Positions 1 through 4,642 of a DNA stretch of 5,731 nt are shown piece after piece. Source of the DNA: Chitinophaga pinensis (lineage in GTDB: Bacteria; Bacteroidota; Bacteroidia; Chitinophagales; Chitinophagaceae); contig CALQKL020000150.1 of NCBI GenBank assembly GCA_943331145.2, positions 1-5,731 of the forward strand, given 5' to 3'. Numbering within the stretch: the first letter of the stretch is position 1; each line of letters starts with the position of its first letter. The notes beneath the pieces were generated by a model. The model saw only the letters and a list, made by a program, of their open reading frames with translations, made no database searches and was not told the DNA's origin. The position numbers and the translations under genes were made by a program.

Positions 1-677
1 CATTAAATGGAATTGCACAACAAAAAACAACAATCAATTCTAAGCCCACAACTGCTAAAGTAGTAGCAGCAAAACCAAATCCGTATACAGCAGGTAAAAC
101 CAAAGTAAAAATTACCACTTCAGTTGGAACAATAATTATTAAACTATACGATTCAACACCTAAACATAGAGACAATTTTGTAAAATTGGTTAAAGCTGGT
201 TTTTACGATAGTTTATTGTTTCATCGTGTAATTCAAGGGTTTATGATACAAGGTGGAGACCCAATGAGTAAAACGGCCGTAGCAGGCGCCATGTTGGGCA
301 TGGGCGGTGGAGATATGGAAAGAATTCCGGCAGAGTTTAATAAAAACATCATTCATAAAAAAGGGGCATTATGTGCTGCAAGAGATGGCAATCCTACAAA
401 AGCCAGCAGTGCTTGTCAGTTTTATATCGTGCAAGGGAATGTGAGCAATGAAGGAGATTTATTTAACATGGAACAATCGAAAGGCATTACTTATTCAGCA
501 GAACAAAAAAATCTGTATAAAACAGTTGGCGGAACACCATTTTTAGATATGGATTATACTGTATTTGGCGAAACCATCAGTGGATTAGAAGTAATCGACA
601 AAATAGCGTTAATGAAAACAGATGGCAGTAATCGTCCATTGGTTAATGTAATGATGAAAATGGAAATTGTAAAATAG
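1..677 (+). CDS. Peptidyl-prolyl cis-trans isomerase, cyclophilin type (5' partial)
   Basis: Cyclophilins catalyse cis-trans isomerisation of X-Pro bonds during protein folding. The frame is open from the left edge (first full codon at 3) to TAG at 675-677, giving 224 visible residues; the start lies outside. TTG at 186 is only an internal Leu codon. The cyclophilin core is clear: FHRVIQGFMIQGGDP (about residues 73-87) carries the Arg, Phe, Met and Gln of the active site, followed by CQFYIV (138-143) and YTVFGE (185-190). The residues matching human CypA Trp121 and His126 are not kept (Tyr replaces the His), and a loop of about 30 residues precedes YTVFGE, as in other Bacteroidota members. 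The first visible residues, LNGIAQQ, look like the end of a signal peptide, followed by a Lys/Thr/Ala/Pro linker of about 25 residues, so I infer export to the periplasm. gcvH follows after 58 bases. Confidence 0.93.
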   Translation, partial: LNGIAQQKTTINSKPTTAKVVAAKPNPYTAGKTKVKITTSVGTIIIKLYDSTPKHRDNFVKLVKAGFYDSLLFHRVIQGFMIQGGDPMSKTAVAGAMLGMGGGDMERIPAEFNKNIIHKKGALCAARDGNPTKASSACQFYIVQGNVSNEGDLFNMEQSKGITYSAEQKNLYKTVGGTPFLDMDYTVFGETISGLEVIDKIALMKTDGSNRPLVNVMMKMEIVK

Positions 678-735
678 TTTAAAAAACAATTTTCATTTAA
701 ATTGCATCGAAATATTAAAATAAAAATTTTTTTTT

Positions 736-1113
736 ATGAATTGTCCAGCTAATTTAAAATATACAAAAGATCACGAGTGGATTTTGGTAGAAGGAAATAC
801 AGCAACAGTAGGCATTACTGATTTTGCACAAGATGCGTTGGGCGATATTATATTTGTAGACATCAGCACAATTGGAAAATCATTATCAGCTGAGGCGATA
901 TTTGGTGCGGTAGATGCTGTGAAAACGGCGAGTGATTTGTTTATTCCAGTAGCTGGAACGATTACCGAAATGAATGCTCAATTAGAAGCTGATCCATCGT
1001 TGGTAAATACAGATCCATACGGAGCGGGTTGGATGATAAAAATGACCATAGATAATCTTGCAGAAATAGATGGTTTGATGAGTGCAGCGCAATATGCAGC
1101 TTTTGTGGGTTAA
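736..1113 (+). CDS. gcvH: Glycine cleavage system H protein
   Basis: H protein is the lipoylated shuttle of the glycine cleavage system. Its lipoyl arm accepts the aminomethyl group from P protein (GcvP), presents it to T protein (GcvT) and is reoxidised by L protein, in the cytoplasm. The 125 residues match the usual family length. LKYTKDHEWI (7-16) is the conserved N-terminal motif. The lipoyl site is Lys63 in GAVDAVKTASDLFIPVAG, where most homologues have E-S/A-V-K; Asp for Glu is a mild change. The C-terminal DPYGAGWMIKM (about 92-102) is also typical. The ATG is preceded directly by nine T residues (727-735) and there is no Shine-Dalgarno sequence, as expected in this phylum. No gcvP or gcvT is visible. 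The VanZ-family gene follows after 11 bases and is probably cotranscribed. A lipoyl carrier for another complex is possible but less likely. Confidence 0.96.
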   Translation: MNCPANLKYTKDHEWILVEGNTATVGITDFAQDALGDIIFVDISTIGKSLSAEAIFGAVDAVKTASDLFIPVAGTITEMNAQLEADPSLVNTDPYGAGWMIKMTIDNLAEIDGLMSAAQYAAFVG

Positions 1114-1124
1114 ATTAATTTAAT

Positions 1125-1535
1125 TTGAAAGGCATATCTTACAAGAAATTTGTTCCTGGCATCCTTTGGTTTATTTTGGTCTTATTATTAATTTGTTTGC
1201 CCAAACATGAAATGCCGGAAATAGAACCAATGTGGTGGCTTTCTGCAATAAGACCGGATAAAATTGTACATGCAGCAATGTTTGGTATGCTGAATTATCT
1301 TTTTATTTTTCCTATATTTAAAGCTGAAATGGTTGACTCAACCAAAGTAAAATATTTTATTTGGATTTCTTTAGCGGCATCAGTTTGGGGTTTATCAACC
1401 GAATTCATTCAGCTTTTAGTGCCAGGAAGAAGTTTTGAATTGTGGGATTGGTTTGCAGATAGTGTAGGCGTATTAATCGCATTAATTTATATCTATTGGA
1501 AGCTTGAGCGAAGCAGAAAAAATCAACATCCATAA
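1125..1535 (+). CDS. VanZ family membrane protein
   Basis: A 136-residue integral membrane protein of the VanZ-like family, named after the teicoplanin-resistance protein; its role in Bacteroidota is not established. Hydrophobic segments lie near residues 10-26, 50-65, 76-99 and 113-126. Family residues are visible: D45-K-I-V-H49 before the second segment, E93 and Q96 after the third, then G101-R102, D108 and D112, the last taking the place of the usual Asn. The TTG start at 1125 is chosen because an in-frame TAA lies at 1116-1118, and the next ATG (residue 30) would remove the first membrane segment. It sits 11 bases after gcvH. From memory, gcvH and a VanZ-family gene are often adjacent in this phylum, so the pair is probably an ancestral operon. 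Resistance to glycopeptides should not be inferred from the name. Confidence 0.88.
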   Translation: MKGISYKKFVPGILWFILVLLLICLPKHEMPEIEPMWWLSAIRPDKIVHAAMFGMLNYLFIFPIFKAEMVDSTKVKYFIWISLAASVWGLSTEFIQLLVPGRSFELWDWFADSVGVLIALIYIYWKLERSRKNQHP

Positions 1536-1564
1536 TATTTTACCCTTAACGATTATATAAAAAA

Positions 1565-1580
1565 TGCTGTGCAAACGGCA
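1565..1580 (-). terminator. Possible minus-strand hairpin terminator upstream of the DUF4290 gene
   Basis: The arms at 1565-1570 and 1575-1580 form a 6-bp stem around a GCAA tetraloop, with one G-U pair when read on the plus strand. On the plus strand no T run follows. On the minus strand the stem is followed by six T residues (complement of A1559-A1564), which is the layout of an intrinsic terminator. No minus-strand gene ends here, so any role would be to stop antisense transcription coming through the DUF4290 gene. It is weak and may be chance. Confidence 0.25.
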
Positions 1581-1606
1581 GAAAAGGAATTAACATTTAT
1601 AACGAA

Positions 1607-1614
1607 TAACTTTG
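1607..1614 (+). promoter_or_regulatory. Putative -7 promoter box (TAACTTTG) of the DUF4290 gene
   Basis: TAACTTTG fits the Bacteroidota sigma-factor -7 consensus TAnnTTTG exactly. I see no good TTTG-like -33 box 17-23 bases upstream, so the promoter is supported by one element only. Transcription would begin near 1618-1621. That falls on or after the first ATG (1616) and favours the ATG at 1637 as the real start. Confidence 0.45.
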
Positions 1615-1615
1615 A

Positions 1616-2395
1616 ATGATGCTGAACGTTGAAAACATGGAATACAACACCACTAGAAACCATTTAATTATGAAAGAATATGGCAGACATATTCAAAAAA
1701 TGGTAGAGTATTTATTAAAAATAGAAGACAAAGAAACGCGTCAAAAAAATGCGTATGCGGTTATAGAATTGATGGGTTTTTTAAATCCACATTTGAAAAA
1801 CGTAGAGGATTTCAGACATAAACTATGGGATCATCTTTTTTTAATTAGTGATTTTACATTGGATGTTGAAAGTCCATATCCTATTCCAACTAGGGAAACA
1901 CTAAAAGCAAAACCAGAAAAGCTACGTTATCCAAAAAAATATCCTCGATTTAATCATTTGGGAAAAAATATTGAGTTGGTAATAGATAAGGCGTTGCATG
2001 AAGAAAACCCTGAAAAAAAGCAAGGATTTGCCAATTCAATTGCGTACTATATGAAACTCACGTACAGCAACTGGCATAAGGAATTGGTGCACGATGACAA
2101 TATTCAAACAGAATTGAGCAGCATTACAAATGGAGAGTTAGAGTTTAACAATAAACCGTTTGTAAAGCACAGAACCGACAATCGTACAGACAGAGATGAC
2201 TATGGTTCTTCCGGTGGACGTGGTCAGTACAGACAAAATTTTGGAGGTAGAGATAATAGAAATGCAGGCGGAAGAGATAATCGTGGTGGCGGAAGAGATA
2301 ACCGTGGAAGCGGCGGTGGTGGCGGAAGAGACAATCGCGGTGGAGCTGGTGGCGGAAGAGATAACAACAACCGTAATTTTAAGAAAAGGTACTAA
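1616..2395 (+). CDS. DUF4290 domain-containing protein with a Gly/Arg/Asp/Asn-rich tail
   Basis: The DUF4290 family has no known biochemical role that I can name. Residues from about 8 to 180 form a charged helical domain with the family's features, including MEYNTTRNHLI, EYGRHIQKMVEYLL and NAYAVIELMGFLNPHLKN. From about residue 185 the protein becomes low-complexity, with five RDN units in Gly-rich spacers, ending in Lys/Arg and Tyr. Such tails resemble RGG/RG-type RNA-binding regions, which suggests but does not show nucleic-acid contact. No signal peptide or membrane segment is seen, so it is probably cytoplasmic. ATG codons occur at 1616 and 1619, but ATG at 1637 (252 residues) fits both the usual family start, MEYNT, and the TAACTTTG box at 1607-1614; 1616 is the longest option. 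The TAA stop lies inside the 5' arm of a terminator-like hairpin. Confidence 0.9.
   Translation: MMLNVENMEYNTTRNHLIMKEYGRHIQKMVEYLLKIEDKETRQKNAYAVIELMGFLNPHLKNVEDFRHKLWDHLFLISDFTLDVESPYPIPTRETLKAKPEKLRYPKKYPRFNHLGKNIELVIDKALHEENPEKKQGFANSIAYYMKLTYSNWHKELVHDDNIQTELSSITNGELEFNNKPFVKHRTDNRTDRDDYGSSGGRGQYRQNFGGRDNRNAGGRDNRGGGRDNRGSGGGGGRDNRGGAGGGRDNNNRNFKKRY
2267..2364 (+). repeat. In-frame repeat coding the GGRDN tail of the DUF4290 protein
   Basis: A 14-base core, GGCGGAAGAGATAA, occurs at 2267-2280, 2288-2301, 2321-2334 (one change, T to C) and 2351-2364. A degenerate fifth copy lies near 2241-2256. Start-to-start spacings are 21, 33 and 30 bases, all multiples of three, so each copy gives Gly-Gly-Arg-Asp-Asn. 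This GC-richer tract can plausibly gain or lose units by slippage without breaking the frame. Confidence 0.85.
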
Positions 2396-2448
2396 AAAAG
2401 TCAGAGCGAAAATGAGAACGAGAGTGAAAGTTGAGTTTTGACTTTTTT
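2394..2448. terminator. Bidirectional hairpin terminator between the converging DUF4290 and YciO/YrdC genes
   Basis: AAAAAAGTC at 2394-2402 and GACTTTTTT at 2440-2448 are a perfect 9-base inverted repeat. On the plus strand the stem extends to 14 pairs (2394-2407 with 2435-2448) with two G-U pairs, enclosing a 27-base loop, and ends in six T. The minus strand also ends in six T, so the element could serve both converging genes. The stem is AT-rich with a long loop, so efficiency is uncertain. Its 5' arm begins in the DUF4290 stop codon. Confidence 0.55.
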
Positions 2449-2487
2449 CTTCATTCACATTCTGTTTCTCGCTCTAATCAAAAAAAC
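2404..2487 (+). repeat. Dispersed intergenic repeat, copy 1 (84 bases)
   Basis: This stretch matches 4558-4641 at a constant offset of 2154 bases, with 80 of 84 positions identical and no gap; 2431-2487 is identical throughout. The four differences (2418, 2424, 2425, 2430) are all transitions and all lie in the 5' arm. The 5' arm contains four hexamers of form A-R-Y-G-A-R (2405-2428). The region 2403-2430 pairs with 2448-2475 as an imperfect hairpin (20 Watson-Crick pairs and 2 G-U of 28), starting with 7 perfect pairs. It lies between convergent genes, as does copy 2. Confidence 0.9.
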
Positions 2488-2543
2488 TTAGTGTCTTTGC
2501 GCCTTAGTGCCTTCGTGTTTCAACCCCTACGCGCCTTTGCGCG
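2488..2543 (+). repeat. Octamer tract (TTAGTGTC / TTTGCGCC type), copy 1
   Basis: Directly after repeat copy 1 the sequence divides into 8-base units: TTAGTGTC, TTTGCGCC, TTAGTGCC, TTCGTGTT, then the looser TCAACCCC, TACGCGCC and TTTGCGCG. The tract is richer in G and C than its surroundings. Strings of this CTTTGCGTC/CTTAGTGCC kind are familiar to me from intergenic regions of many Bacteroidota; I have no specific citation. It ends about 20 bases before the stop codon of the minus-strand YciO/YrdC gene. Confidence 0.75.
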
Positions 2544-2556
2544 CCTTTTGTGAAAC
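2517..2556. repeat. Imperfect palindrome at the end of the octamer tract
   Basis: GTTTCA (2517-2522) pairs with TGAAAC (2551-2556). Inside it CGCGC (2530-2534) pairs with GCGCG (2539-2543) around a CTTT loop. The two stems are separated by a symmetric 7 x 7 internal loop. On the plus strand the inner stem is followed by CCTTTTG, a poor T run, so it may assist termination but is not a clear terminator. Confidence 0.5.
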
Positions 2557-2562
2557 CAAACT

Positions 2563-3171
2563 TTACGCTTCAAATTCCCCCAATCCCTGCCTAACCACTT
2601 GCCAATCATCGGTTGAGCAATCTACTATCGTAGAAGGTTTTGTACCACCAATGCCACCATCTACAATCAAATCAATTTTATGTCCAATGTTTTGTTGAAT
2701 AATTTCCGGGTCGGTATAATCTTCAACAAAGTCGCCAGGTAAAGTAGTGCTAATTATGGGGTTTCCAAGTGCTTCTAATATTTGCATACAAATTTCATTG
2801 TTGGGAATTCGAATACCTATCGTTGACTTTTTGGTTTGTAATAACTTAGGCACTTGTTTGCTGGCTGGAAGTATAAAAGTAAATGGTCCAGGCAAATGGC
2901 TTTTTAATGTTCTAAATAAAGGCGTGTCTATATTTTTTGTAAAATCACTTAAATGGCTAAGGTCTTTGCAAATAAAGGAAAGTTGCGCTTTTAAGGGATT
3001 CAGATTTTTTAGCTGGCAAATTTTTTCAATAGCAGCTGGCTGAAAAATGTCGCATCCCAAGCCATAAATGGTATCTGTTGGGTAAACGATAATGCCACCA
3101 GATTTCAAACAATCTACAATTTGCTTGATTAAACGGGGTTGTGGGTTAACGGGATGTACATTTATGAGCAT
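2563..3171 (-). CDS. Sua5/YciO/YrdC family protein, YciO type (putative L-threonylcarbamoyladenylate synthase)
   Basis: TsaC/Sua5 enzymes make threonylcarbamoyl-AMP from threonine, bicarbonate and ATP for the t6A modification of tRNA in the cytoplasm. The 202 residues form one YrdC domain: YPTDTIYGLGCD (30-41), PGPFTFIL (94-101), TIGIRIP (117-123), KPSTIVDC (178-185) and a closing VVRQGLGEF. The pattern ICKDLSHLS, the STTLPG segment in place of STSAN, and DPEII before VDLIVDGG match E. coli YciO better than TsaC. The K-x-R / S-x-N tetrad noted for TsaC/Sua5 is degenerate: K56 is kept, but Leu58, Thr143 and Pro145 replace the others. The family is certain; the exact activity is not, since YciO's role is less settled than TsaC's. 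ATG at 3171 gives the expected N-terminus. The gene converges with the DUF4290 gene and diverges from the kinase gene, with 93 bases between starts. Confidence 0.93.
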   Translation of the reverse strand: MLINVHPVNPQPRLIKQIVDCLKSGGIIVYPTDTIYGLGCDIFQPAAIEKICQLKNLNPLKAQLSFICKDLSHLSDFTKNIDTPLFRTLKSHLPGPFTFILPASKQVPKLLQTKKSTIGIRIPNNEICMQILEALGNPIISTTLPGDFVEDYTDPEIIQQNIGHKIDLIVDGGIGGTKPSTIVDCSTDDWQVVRQGLGEFEA

Positions 3172-3176
3172 GACTA

Positions 3177-3206
3177 CAAATTAATACAATTAAATTTCCT
3201 TTGCAA
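3177..3206 (-). promoter_or_regulatory. Possible promoter of the YciO/YrdC-family gene
   Basis: Read on the minus strand, TTG (3204-3206) is followed after 19 bases by TTAATTTG (3177-3184), one mismatch from TAnnTTTG. The -7-like box ends only 5 bases before the ATG, so a transcript from it would be nearly or fully leaderless. It overlaps the -33 region of the opposing kinase promoter. Confidence 0.3.
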
Positions 3207-3236
3207 TAATTTAGAACATTTATTAACCTACTTTTG
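3200..3236 (+). promoter_or_regulatory. Putative promoter of the PfkB-family kinase gene
   Basis: TACTTTTG at 3229-3236 matches TAnnTTTG exactly and lies 28 bases before the ATG, leaving a leader of roughly 20 bases. TTTG at 3200-3203 could be the -33 box, but the 25-base spacing is a little long. The -7 box is the stronger evidence. Confidence 0.5.
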
Positions 3237-3264
3237 CGAAGTTTAAAATTTAAAATCTTCACGT

Positions 3265-4188
3265 ATGTCATTAATTACAGTTGGAACAATGGCTTTTGAT
3301 GCTATTGAAACGCCTTTTGGAAAAGTAGATAAAATTGTTGGTGGTTCTGCAACCTATGTAGCGTATGCGGCAAGCAATTTTGTAAAACCAATCAACCAAA
3401 TATCAATTATTGGATATGATTTCCCTGCTGAAGAGTTGGAAGAAATGAAAAAGCGTGGGGTAAAAATTGATGGTGTAGAAATGGTATCGGATAAAAAATC
3501 GTTTTTCTGGAGTGGAAAATACCACATGGACATGAACTCTAGAGATACATTGATTACCGATTTAAATGTATTGGAAGACTTTAACCCTATCGTTCCAGAT
3601 AGTTATCAGGATAGTGAGTTTTTAATGTTGGGCAATTTGATGCCTAAATTACAATTGAGTGTTATCAAGCAAATGAAAGTTCGTCCGAAACTAATTGTAA
3701 TGGACACGATGAATTTTTGGATGGATATTGCATTAGAAGATTTGAAAGTGGTGTTGAAAGAAGTTGATGTGTTGTTGGTTAATGATGGTGAAGCAAGGCA
3801 ATTGAGTGGAGAAGTATCATTGGTAAAAGCTGCCAATAAAATTTTAGAAATGGGGCCTCGTTTTTTAATCATCAAAAAAGGAGAGCATGGTGCATTATTG
3901 TTCCATGAAAACCATGTATTTTTTGCACCAGCATTACCATTAGAAGAAGTATTTGATCCAACAGGTGCGGGAGATACATTTGCTGGTGGCTTTATTGGTC
4001 ATTTGGCAAAAACCAAAGACATCAGTTTTGAAAATATGAAAACGGCTATCATTGTAGGAAGTGCACTAGCGAGTTTTTGTGTAGAAAAATTTGGTCCAGA
4101 GCGCATGAAGGAAATTACAAAAGCTGATATCGATCAAAGAATAGCACAATTTGTAGATTTGGTAAGCTTTGATATAGATTTAGTTTAA
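3265..4188 (+). CDS. PfkB family carbohydrate kinase
   Basis: A 307-residue kinase of the ribokinase/PfkB superfamily, which phosphorylates a sugar, nucleoside or similar alcohol with ATP in the cytoplasm. The N-terminal substrate-site glycines are in VGGSATYVAY (25-34). N173-D-G-E176 is the family NxxE magnesium/phosphate motif, KKGEHGALLF (204-213) is the strand near the nucleotide site, and DPTGAGDTFAGG (231-242) is PfkB signature 2 with catalytic base Asp237. The length is normal and no key residue is missing. The substrate cannot be read from the sequence; MDTMNFWMD (146-154) and an aromatic FFWSGKYHMDMN stretch (80-91) may help place the subfamily. A small membrane-protein gene begins 2 bases after its stop, suggesting translational coupling. 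The ATG at 3265 lies 28 bases after a good -7 box. Confidence 0.95.
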   Translation: MSLITVGTMAFDAIETPFGKVDKIVGGSATYVAYAASNFVKPINQISIIGYDFPAEELEEMKKRGVKIDGVEMVSDKKSFFWSGKYHMDMNSRDTLITDLNVLEDFNPIVPDSYQDSEFLMLGNLMPKLQLSVIKQMKVRPKLIVMDTMNFWMDIALEDLKVVLKEVDVLLVNDGEARQLSGEVSLVKAANKILEMGPRFLIIKKGEHGALLFHENHVFFAPALPLEEVFDPTGAGDTFAGGFIGHLAKTKDISFENMKTAIIVGSALASFCVEKFGPERMKEITKADIDQRIAQFVDLVSFDIDLV

Positions 4189-4190
4189 TT

Positions 4191-4496
4191 ATGCCCGAAA
4201 TCATCATACTTTTTTTTGCCTGCAGATACATAGGCAAACTTGCATTACGTAAAGGACTATCTCCAATAAAATGGAAGCTAATTACGATTTTAATGTTTTT
4301 CATTTTTGAAATGGTCGGGATGAATATTTCAATGTATACCCTTGGTAATCCCAAAATAGAAACGATGCAACAAAGCATTGAATTATTTACCAATCATCCG
4401 GAATTTATTTTCATTAATTTATTTGTTGCCTTTGGAGGTTATTTACTCGTAAGGTTTTATTTGGAAAAGAAGGAAGATAAAGTGGAAGAGGTTTAG
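4191..4496 (+). CDS. Small conserved-looking membrane protein of unknown function
   Basis: I do not recognise a named family. The 101 residues contain a short hydrophobic start (3-16), then a positively charged stretch GKLALRKGLSPIKWK (15-29), a clear membrane segment near 30-51 and another near 72-91 ending in a charged tail, KKEDKVEEV. The charge distribution suggests an inner-membrane protein with two or three crossings. It starts 2 bases after the kinase stop codon and almost certainly shares its mRNA, but nothing shows a shared function. The last two sense codons and the TAG stop (GAG GTT TAG) form the first unit of a 9-base tandem repeat that continues into the intergenic region, so the present C-terminus may be set by that repeat. 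I have seen similar small proteins in Bacteroidota only as uncharacterised entries. Confidence 0.8.
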   Translation: MPEIIILFFACRYIGKLALRKGLSPIKWKLITILMFFIFEMVGMNISMYTLGNPKIETMQQSIELFTNHPEFIFINLFVAFGGYLLVRFYLEKKEDKVEEV

Positions 4497-4532
4497 GAGG
4501 TTTGAGAGGTTTTGGAGGTTGTAGGGGTTGAA
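4488..4532 (+). repeat. 9-base tandem repeat (GAGGTTTnn, five units) across a stop codon
   Basis: Five consecutive 9-base units start at 4488, 4497, 4506, 4515 and 4524: GAGGTTTAG, GAGGTTTGA, GAGGTTTTG, GAGGTTGTA and GGGGTTGAA. The first overlaps the final codons and stop of the preceding gene, and the unit length keeps that reading frame. The repeated GG pairs could also permit a two-layer G-quadruplex. Confidence 0.85.
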
Positions 4533-4544
4533 GATTTTCAACCC
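4525..4544. repeat. Perfect 8-bp hairpin between convergent genes
   Basis: GGGTTGAA (4525-4532) and TTCAACCC (4537-4544) pair perfectly around a GATT loop. No T run follows on either strand, so it is not a standard intrinsic terminator, but its position just after a gene end suggests a role in termination or mRNA 3'-end stability. Confidence 0.6.
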
Positions 4545-4557
4545 ATTCAGAAGGTTG

Positions 4558-4641
4558 GAGCGAAAATGAGAGCGAGAACGAAAATTGAGTTTTGACTTTT
4601 TTCTTCATTCACATTCTGTTTCTCGCTCTAATCAAAAAAAC
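4558..4641 (+). repeat. Dispersed intergenic repeat, copy 2 (84 bases)
   Basis: This is the partner of 2404-2487, with 80 of 84 bases identical and in the same orientation. Here the hexamer run (4559-4582) gives a perfect 10-bp stem: AGAGCGAGAA at 4569-4578 pairs with TTCTCGCTCT at 4620-4629. The AAAAAAGTC arm that precedes copy 1 is not conserved; 4549-4561 could still pair with the GTTTTGACTTTTT side, but only through many G-U pairs. It lies between the convergent membrane-protein and 116-residue genes and may take part in termination of either. Confidence 0.9.
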
Positions 4642-4642
4642 C

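Noticed and set aside
186..677. Start of the isomerase at TTG 186
   Set aside because: The frame is open to the left edge and the upstream residues complete the first strands of the cyclophilin fold.
1125..1535. Glycopeptide resistance function from the VanZ name
   Set aside because: No vanA/B/X-type genes are nearby and the family is widespread in organisms without such resistance.
2405..2434. Short Ser/Asn-Glu peptide readable in both 84-base repeats, ending in TGA
   Set aside because: The hexamer period makes it inevitable, neither copy has a start codon in a sensible place, and the two copies lie in different frames relative to their upstream genes.
2397..2441. Similar peptides (KKVRAKMRTRVKVEF and QKVGAKMRARTKIEF) readable from the two repeat copies
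   Set aside because: All base differences within the 84-base repeat change amino acids in this frame, the opposite of coding conservation.
2138..2458. Open minus-strand frame rich in Ser, Thr, Val and Ile, and a plus-strand frame at 2196-2441 rich in Glu, Val and Ala
   Set aside because: Both overlap the repetitive Gly/Arg tail of the DUF4290 gene and have biased, low-complexity translations. They are out-of-frame readings of that repeat.
2504..2543. Octamer tract considered as a CRISPR array
   Set aside because: The units are 8 bases, contiguous and degenerate, with no spacers.
2519..4532. 12-base inverted match: TTCAACCCCTAC at 2519-2530 and its complement at 4521-4532
   Set aside because: One or two 12-base matches are expected by chance in a window this size, and no flanking similarity extends it.
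4414..4608. Open minus-strand frame rich in Pro, Leu and Lys
   Set aside because: It is the reverse reading of the GAGGTTT tandem repeat and the 84-base repeat, and it crosses the end of a better-supported gene.
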